NCBI GenBank assembly: GCA_035285325.1 | Contig: JAYKJB010000102.1 | Location: forward strand, 1 to 50,068 | Direction of reading: 5' to 3' | DNA from: Candidatus Sericytochromatia bacterium | Lineage (GTDB): Bacteria > Cyanobacteriota > Sericytochromatia > S15B-MN24 > JAQBPE01 | DNA: 50,068 nucleotides | In this document: piece after piece, positions 34,621-43,468 of the stretch | Layout of the letters: every line of letters begins with the position of its first letter | Position numbering within the stretch: position 1 is the stretch's first letter | Notes under the pieces: model-generated | Databases searched by the model: none | What the model saw: the letters and a program-made list of their open reading frames with translations, nothing else | What the model was told of the DNA's origin: nothing | Made by a program: the position numbers and the translations under genes

Positions 34621-36015
34621 ATGATTCGGTCCATATTCACCGGCGTGAGCGGGATGCGGAACCATCAAGCCCGCATGGACGTGATCGGTAACAACATCGC
34701 CAACGTCAACACATCCGGCTTCAAGTACAGTCGCGTCGCCTTCGCCGACAAGGTCTCGCAACTCATCAGCCCCTCGACGGCGCCTGGCGGTTCGATCGAC
34801 CGCGGGGGCGTGAACCTCAAGCAGGTGGGCCTCGGCATGTCGGTGGCGACGGTGGACACCGTCAACACGCAGGGCACGATCCAGACGACGGGCAAGGTGA
34901 CGGACCTGGCCTTGCAGGGCAACGGCTATTTCGTCATGCAGGATGGCCCACAGCGCTACTATACGCGCAACGGCGGGTTCGATTTCGACCGCAACGGCAA
35001 CCTGGTGGCGCCGGGGAGTGGTCTGAAGGTCATGGGCTACCAGTCGGTCGAACGCAAGGACCAGGCGGGTGAGCCTTACCGGGAGATTGACCAGGCCGCG
35101 CCGATCCGGGAGGTCAAGGTGCCCAGCGGTTCCTTCATTCCGCCGCGCAAGACCACCGAGGTGGTGTTCAGCGGGAACCTCGATCAGCGCATCACGACCA
35201 CGGCTCCGGTCAATGCCAACGACCCGCCGAACTACTTCGAGACCAGCACCGACGTGTTCGATTCGCTCGGCACCTCGCATGTGGTCACCTTCCGTTTCAC
35301 CCACACGGCGGCTGGCGAGTGGACCTGGAACGTCATCAACAATGACCCGACCTATGTCGACCCGGCCTCTGGTAACCCTCGTGCGCCCTTGATGAAGCCG
35401 GCCACTGCGCCCAATCCCAGCGACAACAAGCTGGTCTTCGGGGCCAACGGCTTGCTGGTGGACCGTCCGCCGCCGTCGGCGACGCCCGGCATCCGTTACG
35501 ACGCGGGCAGTGTCGAGATCGGCTGGAAGCTTCCGAGCGGCGACATCGCCAGCACCACGATCATTCCCAACTTCGGTTCTGAGGGCAAACCTGAGGGCGT
35601 GACCCAATTCGCGACGGCGTCCACCGCTGTGTCCACCGACCAGAACGGCTTTCCGCGCGGCGACCTGACGGGCATCACGATCGACAAGAGCGGGCTGGTC
35701 AGTGGTGTCTATTCCAACGGTCGGCAGCAGTTGCTGGCCCAGATGGCGATCGCCACCTTCGCCAACCCCGGCGGCTTGCAGAAGGAAGGTGACAACATCT
35801 TCATCAAATCCAACAACAGCGGCGACGCGGTGGTGCGTCCGCCCGGCCTGGGCGATGCCGGCACGCTGATTTCCGGTGCATTGGAGAATTCCAACGTCGA
35901 CCTGGCCGAGCAGTTCGCCGACATGATCACCACGCAACGCGGATTTCAGGCCTCTTCGCGGGTGATCACCACCAGTGACGAGGTCCTGCAAGAACTGCTC
36001 AATCTGAAGCGCTGA
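34621..36015 (+). CDS. flgE: Flagellar hook protein FlgE
   Basis: A 464-residue hook protein. The N-terminal rod/hook motif IFTGVSGMRNHQARMDVIGNNIANVNTSGFKYSR, the QTTGKVTDLALQGNGYFV segment, the central D1/D2 region and the C-terminal ISGALENSNVDLAEQFADMITTQRGFQASSRVI are complete. ATG 34621 has AGGAGGA 6-7 nt upstream, one of the strongest sites in the window. It is preceded by two hairpins and followed by a stable stem-loop, consistent with high expression. Confidence 0.97.
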   Translation: MIRSIFTGVSGMRNHQARMDVIGNNIANVNTSGFKYSRVAFADKVSQLISPSTAPGGSIDRGGVNLKQVGLGMSVATVDTVNTQGTIQTTGKVTDLALQGNGYFVMQDGPQRYYTRNGGFDFDRNGNLVAPGSGLKVMGYQSVERKDQAGEPYREIDQAAPIREVKVPSGSFIPPRKTTEVVFSGNLDQRITTTAPVNANDPPNYFETSTDVFDSLGTSHVVTFRFTHTAAGEWTWNVINNDPTYVDPASGNPRAPLMKPATAPNPSDNKLVFGANGLLVDRPPPSATPGIRYDAGSVEIGWKLPSGDIASTTIIPNFGSEGKPEGVTQFATASTAVSTDQNGFPRGDLTGITIDKSGLVSGVYSNGRQQLLAQMAIATFANPGGLQKEGDNIFIKSNNSGDAVVRPPGLGDAGTLISGALENSNVDLAEQFADMITTQRGFQASSRVITTSDEVLQELLNLKR

Positions 36016-36022
36016 TCCAGGT

Positions 36023-36051
36023 GGGGGCGCGTCGCACCAGCGCGCGCCCCC
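36023..36051 (+). terminator. GC-rich stem-loop after flgE
   Basis: GGGGGCGCG (36023-36031) and CGCGCCCCC (36043-36051) form a perfect 9-bp stem with an 11-base loop directly after the flgE stop. No T-tract follows, so partial termination or mRNA 3' protection is inferred. Confidence 0.5.
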
Positions 36052-36123
36052 CCGCCACCCAGATGACGGAATGCCTTGGCCGTGAGGCTTTCAGGCTGCT
36101 CGTCGGAAGTTCGGGGGTGAGCC

Positions 36124-37638
36124 GTGTTCATCCGCGGCATCGATTTTTCCAGACACAGCGTCGTGGTGGGGAGCCAGGCCGAGCAACCCACCCCGACCAC
36201 GACCAACCCCAACACCCTGCAGAACAATCAGGTCGTCGAGGCGCGCGTGATCGCCGCCGCCGGCGGCGAGGCGACGCTGGACATTGCGGGCGAGCGAGTC
36301 GTGGCGGAAGCCCACACGGCATTGAATGTCGGCGACAAGCTGTTCGTGCGGGTCGAGATGCTGAAAGACGGCATGATCCGGCTGGCCATCCAGGCCAGCG
36401 CGCCGCAGGACGGCCACACGCCCAAGCTCCCCGAGGCAGCCATCGACACGTTTCTGCGGGAAGCCGGCTTGCCGGTCGACGACCGCAGTCGCCTGGTGGC
36501 ACGGATCCTGATTGCCCGCGATGGCTCCCTCGACCGCGCCTCGGCCCTGCGCCTGCTGGCCGCGCTGAGGCCATTTGAACAGGCTGGGCCCAGAGAAACG
36601 GCCGCCGCGGCGCTGTTGCAGCGAGCCGGGGTGGCCCTGACGCCACCGACCATCGCCCTGCTGGCCGCCCGCGAAATGCCGGAGGCTCCGCCCAGGCTCG
36701 GCGCCATCTTGAGGGACCTGCTGCCGGCCGTGGCGGCCCGTGCGGCTGCACCGCGTGCCCCGGAGGCCGAGGCGGCGCGTGCCTTGCTGGTGTTGCTGCG
36801 TGGCTCGGCCCCCAGTGCCCCGGTGTCCGAGTTTCGGAAAAATTTCGAAGCCTGGATCAAGGCCCTCGTTCCTCAGGTCTACCCGTTCCGCGCCGGGGAC
36901 GGCGGCAAGGCCGAGCCCGCCCGTCCGGAGGTGAGGCCGGCGGCTGCCGGTGCGGCGGCAACCGCTTCCGACGCGGTCGCGGAACCAAGCGTCTCAGAGG
37001 TCGAACGGCCACCAGCGGCGCCGGTGCGGGTACCCGCATCACAGTCCGGGGCGCCGGTACCGACGCATACTGAGACCAGAGCGGGCGGGCCCGCGCCCCG
37101 TGTTCCAGACCTCGCCAGCTTGCTTGAAGGCCTGGCCCGTGCGCTGGGCCCAGAGCACAAGGGGCTCAAGCAACGGCTGAACGAGGCCGTTGCGGAAGTT
37201 CGTTACATCCAGCTCATGCACACTGCCGCGCCCACGCCCTCTCAGCCCGAGCAACCGCTCGCCTTGCCTTTGTGGCTGCCTCAACTGGGGGGGCAGCAGG
37301 GCGAATCGGAATTGCAGGTGCACGCCAGGGCACAGGAGAACGCGCGCCCCGAGCCCTCGGACGTGAGCCGTCTGGTCTTCGTGCTGGACACCGAGCACCT
37401 GGGCACGGTGCAAGCGGACCTGGCGCTGTCCGACGGGGTCCTCAACCTGTCCCTCGGCCTGGCGGACCAGGCCGACCGTTTGTTCGTCGAGCAGCAGCTG
37501 GAGGAGTTCAAGGCGGCGATCGCCCGATTGGGCCTTTCGCCCGGCCGGGTCGGCACGCGCCTGGCTCGCTCCCTCCCGCCTGGCAGCCCGCGGGTGGCTG
37601 GCCTGGGGGATGTGTTGCAGTTCGACCGGAAGGTGTGA
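36124..37638 (+). CDS. Second FliK-like hook-length control protein
   Basis: A 504-residue protein. An N-terminal beta-rich part (about 30-95: VVEARVIAAAGGEATLDIAGERVVAEAHTALNVGDKLFVRVE) is followed by an Ala/Pro-rich middle. The C-terminal region (about 415-480: LVFVLDTEHLGTVQADLALSDGVLNLSLGLADQADRLFVEQQLEEF) matches the Flg_hook fold of FliK. It overlaps nothing but is 2 bp from a short FlhB-like gene. The arrangement resembles the ylqG-ylqH pair of Bacillus. It may be an accessory ruler or a regulator of the FlhX partner. Confidence 0.75.
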   Translation: MFIRGIDFSRHSVVVGSQAEQPTPTTTNPNTLQNNQVVEARVIAAAGGEATLDIAGERVVAEAHTALNVGDKLFVRVEMLKDGMIRLAIQASAPQDGHTPKLPEAAIDTFLREAGLPVDDRSRLVARILIARDGSLDRASALRLLAALRPFEQAGPRETAAAALLQRAGVALTPPTIALLAAREMPEAPPRLGAILRDLLPAVAARAAAPRAPEAEAARALLVLLRGSAPSAPVSEFRKNFEAWIKALVPQVYPFRAGDGGKAEPARPEVRPAAAGAAATASDAVAEPSVSEVERPPAAPVRVPASQSGAPVPTHTETRAGGPAPRVPDLASLLEGLARALGPEHKGLKQRLNEAVAEVRYIQLMHTAAPTPSQPEQPLALPLWLPQLGGQQGESELQVHARAQENARPEPSDVSRLVFVLDTEHLGTVQADLALSDGVLNLSLGLADQADRLFVEQQLEEFKAAIARLGLSPGRVGTRLARSLPPGSPRVAGLGDVLQFDRKV

Positions 37639-37640
37639 CC

Positions 37641-37946
37641 ATGGCTCCGTCCGATGACGCGACAGACGCCAAAATTCGCGCCGTGGCCCTGCGTTACGAG
37701 CACGGCATCGACGAGGCCCCCACCGTCGTGGCCCGCGGCGAAGGCCTGATAGCCGACCGGATCGTGGCGTTGGCGCGCGAGGCCGGGGTGCCGGTCGAGT
37801 CCAATCCTGAGCTGGCAGAAGCCCTCTCCCTGGTTGAAATCGGCACGGCCATCCCGGAAGACCTCTATCCGGTGGTGGCGGAACTCTTGGTTTTCATCAC
37901 ACGCGTCAATGCGCGGCGTGCCGCCGCAAAGGGAGGAATGCCGTGA
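37641..37946 (+). CDS. FlhB C-terminal-like protein (FlhX/YlqH type)
   Basis: A 101-residue protein equivalent to the cytoplasmic autocleaved half of FlhB: AVALRYEHGIDEAPTVVARG, LIADRIVALAREAGVPVESNPELAEAL and IPEDLYPVVAELLVFITRV align with the end of the full FlhB at 46127. It starts after where the NPTH cleavage site would be, so no membrane part and no NPTH. ATG 37641 has GGAAGG upstream. Such proteins can stand in for the FlhB C-terminal fragment. Its stop overlaps the flbD start. Confidence 0.85.
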   Translation: MAPSDDATDAKIRAVALRYEHGIDEAPTVVARGEGLIADRIVALAREAGVPVESNPELAEALSLVEIGTAIPEDLYPVVAELLVFITRVNARRAAAKGGMP

Positions 37947-38152
37947 TCAACTTGACCCGCCTGACCGGGGCACCGTTCATTCTCAACTCGGATCTCATCA
38001 GCACCATCGAGGCCACGCCCGACACGGTGTTGAGCCTGACGACCGACCACAAGCTGGTCGTCAAGGAAAGTCCGGATGAGGTTGTGGCCCGGATTGTCGC
38101 CTACAAGCGTTCCATTTATCTGAATGGCCCGGAGGCCATCGCCAATCGTTAG
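37943..38152 (+). CDS. flbD: Flagellar protein FlbD
   Basis: A 69-residue FlbD-family protein: MINLTRLTGAPFILNSDLISTIEATPDTV then LVVKESPDEVVARIVAYKR. GTG 37943 overlaps the preceding stop (GTGA). It lies just before motA as in Firmicutes operons. The function in the family is unclear; this is not the Caulobacter sigma-54 activator of the same name. Confidence 0.92.
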   Translation: MINLTRLTGAPFILNSDLISTIEATPDTVLSLTTDHKLVVKESPDEVVARIVAYKRSIYLNGPEAIANR

Positions 38153-38199
38153 CCAATGCGGGCGGCTGGTTCGCTCGTTGAACAAGGGGTTGAACGTCC

Positions 38200-38991
38200 A
38201 TGGAAATTTCGACCGCACTGGGGTTGCTCGTCGGCTTCGGATCGATGCTGGTGGCCCACATCTGGGAAAACGGCTGGGACGTGATGGCCGTGTTGAGCTT
38301 GCTCAATCCATCCGCGGCCCTGATCGTGCTGGGCGGCACCCTAGGCTGCGCCTTGCTGGGTTTCCCGATGCACGAGTTGAAGAATCTGCCCACCTGTATG
38401 GGGATGTCCTTCAAGAAAAACGGCTTTGAAGAGACGGATATCGTCAACAAACTGGTTCGGTTTGCAGAAAAGGCTCGCCGCGAGGGCCTGCTGTCGCTGG
38501 AATCCGAGGTGCAGGCGGCCGGTGACCCCTTCCTCCAGAAAGGCATCCAGCTGGTGGCAGACGGTCTTGACCAGGACACCATCAAGGAAATGTTGGAGAC
38601 CGAATTGGACTTCCTGGCGTCTCGTCACGCCGTTCCGGCCGCCATTCTGGACGGTCTGGGAGGCTTCGCCCCGACCATGGGCATCATCGGTACCGTGATG
38701 GGCCTGATCTCGTTGCTGGGCAACCTGGGTGGCTCGATTGAACAGATGGGCGCCGGGATTGCGGTCGCCTTCACGGCCACGCTCTACGGCGTGTGGACGG
38801 CCAACCTGCTCTGGCTGCCGATGGCGCAGAAGCTCAAACGCCGCAGTGAAGAAGAGATGCACGTGCGTGAGATTATGATCGCTGGTATCATCGCCATTCA
38901 GGCGGGTGACAATCCGCAGATTGTCGAGGAGAAGCTGAAGAGCTACCTGTCCCCCTCGCACCGCAAGCACATCGGCAAAGACAAGCATTGA
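38200..38991 (+). CDS. motA: Flagellar motor stator protein MotA
   Basis: A 263-residue MotA with four hydrophobic segments. The signatures PSAALIVLGGTLGCALLGFP, the cytoplasmic loop with charged residues (EKARREGLL), and GGFAPTMGIIGTVMGLISLLGNLGG are present. With MotB it forms the ion channel that drives rotation. AAGGGG precedes the ATG. motB follows after 18 bp. Confidence 0.97.
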   Translation: MEISTALGLLVGFGSMLVAHIWENGWDVMAVLSLLNPSAALIVLGGTLGCALLGFPMHELKNLPTCMGMSFKKNGFEETDIVNKLVRFAEKARREGLLSLESEVQAAGDPFLQKGIQLVADGLDQDTIKEMLETELDFLASRHAVPAAILDGLGGFAPTMGIIGTVMGLISLLGNLGGSIEQMGAGIAVAFTATLYGVWTANLLWLPMAQKLKRRSEEEMHVREIMIAGIIAIQAGDNPQIVEEKLKSYLSPSHRKHIGKDKH

Positions 38992-39009
38992 GGAGCGCCT
39001 CCCCGGTCC

Positions 39010-39753
39010 ATGAGCAGAAAGAAAAAGCACGGAGGACATGCCAACCACGAACGCTGGTTGCTCACTTACGCCGACCTCATCACGCTGCTGATGGCCTTTT
39101 TCGTGATCCTCTACGCGCTGTCGGTGACGGAACATCGGAAGGTGTCCGAACTTCAAAACGCCCTGCGCAATGCCTTTCATATCACCTCAGGGGCGGGTGA
39201 AGCGCCTATCAATGGCTCACCCAACGTGTTGGTCGGGGGCGCTACCCCGATGGACTTCGCGCTCATCGAGATGCAAAAACAAATTGAAAAGGCCTCCCGT
39301 GAAGAGGGGGCGCGTGGCGAGGACGGGGAACTCGCCATTTCAACCAAAATGACCGAGCGAGGGTTGGTCGTATCACTCGCGAGTAGCGCCTTCTTTGACG
39401 CCGGCGACGCCTATCTCAAGCCGGAAGCGGTACGTATCATGCACCGCGTGGCGGGTTTGCTGAAGCAGAGCAAGCGCAACATCCTGGTCGAGGGCCACAC
39501 CGATAACACGCCCATCCGCACGCGGCAGTACCCGAGCAACTGGGAACTCTCCACCGCCCGCGCGACCAGCGTGGTGCGCTACTTCGTCGAGGCCCATCGA
39601 ATCCCGCCGAACTGGTTATCAGCAGCGGGTTACGGGGAATACAAACCGATAGTCTCCAATGACAGCCCCGCGAATCGCGCCAAGAATCGCCGCGTCGACA
39701 TCGTCATCCTGAAGACCGATTTCAAAGGCCAGCGCCCCGCGGGCCAGCTGTAG
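39010..39753 (+). CDS. motB: Flagellar motor stator protein MotB
   Basis: A 247-residue MotB. The single transmembrane helix contains the ion-binding Asp (D22 in LTYADLITLLMAFFVILYA). The C-terminal OmpA-like peptidoglycan-binding domain (about 115-240) holds FFDAGDAYLKPEA, LVEGHTDNTPIRT and NWELSTARATSVVRYF. ATG 39010 starts MSRKKKH. Its stop codon overlaps the first GTTATGTT element. Confidence 0.97.
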   Translation: MSRKKKHGGHANHERWLLTYADLITLLMAFFVILYALSVTEHRKVSELQNALRNAFHITSGAGEAPINGSPNVLVGGATPMDFALIEMQKQIEKASREEGARGEDGELAISTKMTERGLVVSLASSAFFDAGDAYLKPEAVRIMHRVAGLLKQSKRNILVEGHTDNTPIRTRQYPSNWELSTARATSVVRYFVEAHRIPPNWLSAAGYGEYKPIVSNDSPANRAKNRRVDIVILKTDFKGQRPAGQL

Positions 39754-39760
39754 TTATGTT
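39753..39760 (+). promoter_or_regulatory. GTTATGTT element upstream of fliL
   Basis: The octamer starts in the motB stop codon, 85 bp before the fliL ATG. The same octamer precedes fliO and flhA. It could be part of an extended -10 (TATGTT). Confidence 0.35.
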
Positions 39761-39844
39761 GCAGGTGTGAGGCACCCCACTGACTGGCGCCGCTTCCCGG
39801 GCGACGATGGGAGGGCGCTGGGCGTTTGACGAGGCCGGAATGCG

Positions 39845-40549
39845 ATGGCAGAAAACCTGAAAAAAGACGGAAAAGACGAGAAGAAGAAGGGCGGGATGTC
39901 TCCCGACCTGAAGTGGATCGCGTTGGGCTTGGGATTCGCGCTGACCACGGTGGGGGCGACCTTTCTTGGCGTCCACTTTTATGTCTCGCGCTTCATGCTG
40001 GCAAAGTCCCAGATGGACGCCCAGGCCGTGGCCGCGATGCACAAGCACAAAGCGCGCATGCCCGGTCCGACCGTGCCGATCCTGACCTCTCAGATCGTCA
40101 ATCTGAAGGGCGGACGCTTTCTGAAGTTCTCGGTGAGCTTCCAGTTCCTCGCCGACGAGGCGCTGTGGCCGACGGGGGGCGGCGGCAGCCACGGCGCCAA
40201 GGCCGTCAACCCGCTGGAGAAGTTTGAGGCGTTCTTCAAGGACACGGCCATCGAGACGATTGCGGGTTACTCCGCCGAGGAACTCAAAACCGATGCCGGT
40301 CGCATCGGGCTACGCAAGAAGCTCAAGGACAACATCAATCAGGGCTTGAAGCGGATGTATCCGCCGCCGCCCGACCCCCACGCGGCGCCCCATACCCCTC
40401 CCGAACCGGAAAAGAAACCGGCCGCGGAGGAAGAACCGCCTGCCGAGGAGGCCGGTGGGGGTGGTGGCGACGCTGCGGCTGATCCGCACGCGCCGAAGCC
40501 ATTGCCGGAAGTCATGAACGTGTTCTTCACGGAGTTCGTCGTCTCTTAA
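39845..40549 (+). CDS. fliL: Flagellar basal body-associated protein FliL with an inserted Pro/Glu-rich segment
   Basis: A 234-residue FliL. A basic N-terminus precedes one transmembrane helix (residues 24-47). The periplasmic domain has IVNLKGGRFLKFSVSFQF and RKKLKDNINQGLKRMY, and ends with the expected last strand EVMNVFFTEFVVS. Between these (residues 173-220) lies a Pro, Glu, Ala, Gly-rich insertion not found in typical FliL of 140-180 residues. FliL stabilises the stator. The frame is continuous. Confidence 0.92.
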   Translation: MAENLKKDGKDEKKKGGMSPDLKWIALGLGFALTTVGATFLGVHFYVSRFMLAKSQMDAQAVAAMHKHKARMPGPTVPILTSQIVNLKGGRFLKFSVSFQFLADEALWPTGGGGSHGAKAVNPLEKFEAFFKDTAIETIAGYSAEELKTDAGRIGLRKKLKDNINQGLKRMYPPPPDPHAAPHTPPEPEKKPAAEEEPPAEEAGGGGGDAAADPHAPKPLPEVMNVFFTEFVVS

Positions 40550-40607
40550 TCGACGAAGCCTGAACTCCCTCCGCGACGCTCTCCCCTCGCTGGAACCTGC
40601 GGCCCCC

Positions 40608-41609
40608 ATGGCAGAAATTCTCTCGCAAAATGAGATCGATGCCCTTCTGTCGGCTTTGTCGACGGGAGAACTCACGGCCGAGAAGATGAACGAGGAGACG
40701 GGCGCGCGCGAGCGAAACGTCCGGGCCTACGACTTCAAGCGGCAGAACAAGTTTTCCAAGGAACACATTCGCACCCTGTCGATGATGCACGAGAACTTCG
40801 CGCGCATCCTCAGCACGGTGCTGTCGGCCCATCTGCGCATGGTGGTGCAGATCGAGGTGGCGTCGGTCGAGCAGCTGACCTACGACGAGTTCATTCGCTC
40901 GGTGCCGTCTCCTACCATTGTCAACATCTTCTCCATCGCCCCGCTGGTGGGAAACTGCATCTTCGAGATCAACCTCGATATCGCCTCGGCCATCATCGAC
41001 CGGATGCTGGGGGGGCCGGGCAAGGTCAGTCGCATGCGACGCGACCTCACGGAGATCGAGCGGGCGCTGGTGGGCACCATCTTGCTGCGCGCCCTGGAAG
41101 CGTTCAAGGAAGCCTGGAGCACCGTGGTGAAGGTGCAGCCCAAACAGGAGTCCATGGAGACCAACCCCCGCTTCATCCAGATTGTGCCACCGACCGACGT
41201 GGTGGTGCTGATCACCTTCGAAGCCAAATTCGGCGAGTCCGCCGGACCGCTCTCCATCTGTATTCCTTACGTGGTGCTTGAACCGGTCATCAACATGATC
41301 AGTTCGCAAATGATGTTCACGCTCGCCAAGCAGCAACAGAGCCCCGAGCATGCGCGTGACATTCGACAGAAGGTTGAACAGGCGAAAATCCCGTTTCAGG
41401 TGTTGCTGGGCACCGCTGACCTGACGGTGGGCGATATTCTCAAGGTGGGGGTAGGCGACGTGGTGCCGCTCAATTCATACGTGGATGACGATCTGCCTGT
41501 CCTGGTGGCGGACAAGCTGAAATTCAAAGGGCGCCCTGGCCTGATTCGCAACAAGATGGCCGTGCAACTGACCCGCGTGATTGCCGACAGAGAACTGGAT
41601 GACGAATGA
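40608..41609 (+). CDS. fliM: Flagellar motor switch protein FliM
   Basis: A 333-residue FliM. The N-terminal CheY-P binding peptide [13 protein letters not shown] is intact (residues 5-17). The middle CheC-like domain has the GGPGK loop near 142, and the C-terminal SpoA domain (about 255-325: [24 protein letters not shown]) is complete. Its stop overlaps the fliY start. Confidence 0.98.
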   Translation: MAEILSQNEIDALLSALSTGELTAEKMNEETGARERNVRAYDFKRQNKFSKEHIRTLSMMHENFARILSTVLSAHLRMVVQIEVASVEQLTYDEFIRSVPSPTIVNIFSIAPLVGNCIFEINLDIASAIIDRMLGGPGKVSRMRRDLTEIERALVGTILLRALEAFKEAWSTVVKVQPKQESMETNPRFIQIVPPTDVVVLITFEAKFGESAGPLSICIPYVVLEPVINMISSQMMFTLAKQQQSPEHARDIRQKVEQAKIPFQVLLGTADLTVGDILKVGVGDVVPLNSYVDDDLPVLVADKLKFKGRPGLIRNKMAVQLTRVIADRELDDE

Positions 41610-42829
41610 CTGAAAGCACCAACCCGACCCCGCTGGGCCCGCTGGAAGAGGCCGAACGGGCCTCCTTCTCGGATCTCAGCAATTACGCGCTCGGGGCAAG
41701 CGCGTCGACGATGTCCATGCTGCTGAACAAGACGGTTCAGTTTGCCGTGGCGGAGGTGCGTGCCGGCGCCTGGGAGTCCGTCGTCCAGGAACACGGCGAA
41801 CCCATGTTGCTGGTCTCGCTCGATTTCCAGATCGGGCGTTCCTTCCCCCACCTGTTCTTGCTGAAACCGACTGACGCGGCCATCCTCTGCGACCTGATGA
41901 TGGGAGGCGATGGCACGACCCCTCCCGCGGAGCTGGGAGATGAACACCTCTCGGCCGTGGGCGAGGCCTTCAACCAGGGATTGGGCAATGCCGCCAATAC
42001 CTTGAGCACCTTGATGCTTCGTCGCGTCGGCATTTCGGCCCCGCGCATTGCCGTTGAGATGCCAGCGATGTTTGCCGCTGCCGCCACGCTCTTTCCGGAC
42101 GGCGCCCTGACCTTGGTGCGGCATCAGTTCAAGATCGAAAACCTGCTCGACAGCGAGCTGCTCGAGCTGGTGCCGGACCAGGCCGCTCGTGAGATGGTCC
42201 AGATTCTCCAGCTGGCTGCCGACGACCCCGAGGCGGCCAAAGCAGCGGCCGAACGGGATGAGGCCGCCGCTGCAGGCGTGGCAGAAGCCACCGTGCCTCA
42301 AGCCTTTGCGGACGATCTGGCCGCCTCCGCGGTGTCGGGGGGCATGGCCGCAGGGCTCGCCGATCTGCCTGGCGGGCTTCCGCCGGGGGGCTTGCCGCCA
42401 GGGCTGTCGGACCTGCCTGGGGGGCTCGCGCCTGCCGGCTTGACGGCGGCCGCACCCGGGGCGCTGGAACTGGCCATGGCGGCGGGGGCCTTTCCCCAGC
42501 AGGACGCGGTGGCCGTCAAGCAGGCTCAGTTTGCGCCTCTCACGCGCCAGCCAAGCGGCGAGGGCATCAGCGGCCTCGACCTGATTCTCGACGTGGCGCT
42601 CAAGGTCACGGTTGAACTGGGCCGTACGCGCCTGCCCATTCGGGACATCCTCGACCTCGGCAAGGGCTCGGTCGTCGAACTTGACAAGCTGGCTGGAGAA
42701 CCGGTAGACATGCTAGTGAACGGCAAGTTGATCGCCAAGGGCGAGGTCGTCGTGATCGACGAGAGCTTTGGCATTCGTCTCACCGAAATCGTGAGCCCGC
42801 AGGAACGCTTCAACCATCTCAAGTTGTAG
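41606..42829 (+). CDS. fliY: FliY-type motor switch phosphatase (CheC-like plus SpoA domains)
   Basis: A 407-residue protein, far longer than FliN. Residues 15-200 are CheC-like and carry one phosphatase-type motif, S116-x3-E120-x2-N123-x3-G127, matching [DS]xxxExxNxxxG. Residues 205-320 are a low-complexity linker, including LPGG and LPPG repeats at 253-275. The SpoA/FliN domain (about 325-400) ends [12 protein letters not shown]. It should cap the C-ring with FliM and may dephosphorylate CheY-P. The N-terminal CheY-binding peptide of Bacillus FliY is not seen. ATGA overlap with fliM. Confidence 0.92.
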   Translation: MTESTNPTPLGPLEEAERASFSDLSNYALGASASTMSMLLNKTVQFAVAEVRAGAWESVVQEHGEPMLLVSLDFQIGRSFPHLFLLKPTDAAILCDLMMGGDGTTPPAELGDEHLSAVGEAFNQGLGNAANTLSTLMLRRVGISAPRIAVEMPAMFAAAATLFPDGALTLVRHQFKIENLLDSELLELVPDQAAREMVQILQLAADDPEAAKAAAERDEAAAAGVAEATVPQAFADDLAASAVSGGMAAGLADLPGGLPPGGLPPGLSDLPGGLAPAGLTAAAPGALELAMAAGAFPQQDAVAVKQAQFAPLTRQPSGEGISGLDLILDVALKVTVELGRTRLPIRDILDLGKGSVVELDKLAGEPVDMLVNGKLIAKGEVVVIDESFGIRLTEIVSPQERFNHLKL

Positions 42830-42875
42830 CGGCGGCGCGGGTGAGCTTCCCTCAGAGAGTGCTCCGCCCGCCCCC

Positions 42876-43310
42876 ATGAAAATTCTCATCGCCGATGATG
42901 CCGCCTTCATGCGGATGATGATCAAGGACATCCTGTTCAAACATGGCTTCGAGGTCTGTGCGGAGGCTGCCACGGGACTGGAGGCGGTCCAGCGCTTTCG
43001 TGAGCAAGAGCCGGACCTGGTGTTGATGGACATCACCATGCCGGAGATGGACGGCATCACGGCCTTGAAGGCGATCCGCCGCACCCATCCCGCGGCCAGC
43101 GTGATCATGTGCAGCGCCATGGGGCAGCAAAACATGGTGATCGAAGCCATTCGAGAGGGCGCACGCGATTTCGTGGTGAAGCCCTTTGAGGCGATCCGGG
43201 TGGTCGACGCGGTGCGCAAGATCTTGCCGCAATCGCAGGCGTCGCAGTCTGAACCTGCGCCCGCTGAAACCCCCGCGAACGACGCGGTGGCGGAAGAGAC
43301 TGCTTCCTGA
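42876..43310 (+). CDS. cheY: Chemotaxis response regulator CheY
   Basis: A 144-residue single receiver domain. D7, D8, the phospho-acceptor D52 (LMDITMPEMDG), S80 and K102 (VVKPFE) are present. A 20-25 residue Ala/Glu/Pro-rich tail follows the last helix. Placed directly after fliY, as in Bacillus, it should switch rotation by binding FliM. No cheA or receptor is in the window. Confidence 0.95.
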   Translation: MKILIADDAAFMRMMIKDILFKHGFEVCAEAATGLEAVQRFREQEPDLVLMDITMPEMDGITALKAIRRTHPAASVIMCSAMGQQNMVIEAIREGARDFVVKPFEAIRVVDAVRKILPQSQASQSEPAPAETPANDAVAEETAS

Positions 43311-43356
43311 CCTCCCCACGTCCGTGTATCCGTCACAAGTTTCTCAGGGCGGATTT

Positions 43357-43386
43357 GTTATGTTGATGAGCGTTATGTCGCTCATC
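43357..43386 (+). promoter_or_regulatory. GTTATGTT element and adjoining inverted repeat upstream of fliO
   Basis: GTTATGTT (43357-43364) is followed at once by GATGAGCG (43365-43372), a 6-base loop and CGCTCATC (43379-43386), a perfect 8-bp inverted repeat. It lies in the 158-bp cheY-fliO gap, 105 bp before fliO. CACAAGTTT upstream (43334-43342) could be part of a -35 region. Confidence 0.4.
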
Positions 43387-43468
43387 AGCCCGGTGGACCC
43401 AGGCTTGGCCCGCGTCAAACCGGCCACGGGAGGGTAAGCGGCACCCGGCCCCCTTTGTCGAACGTGTC

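Noticed and set aside
34582-35991. Long minus-strand open frame opposite flgE
   Set aside because: FlgE is unambiguous on the plus strand; the antisense frame is a shadow.
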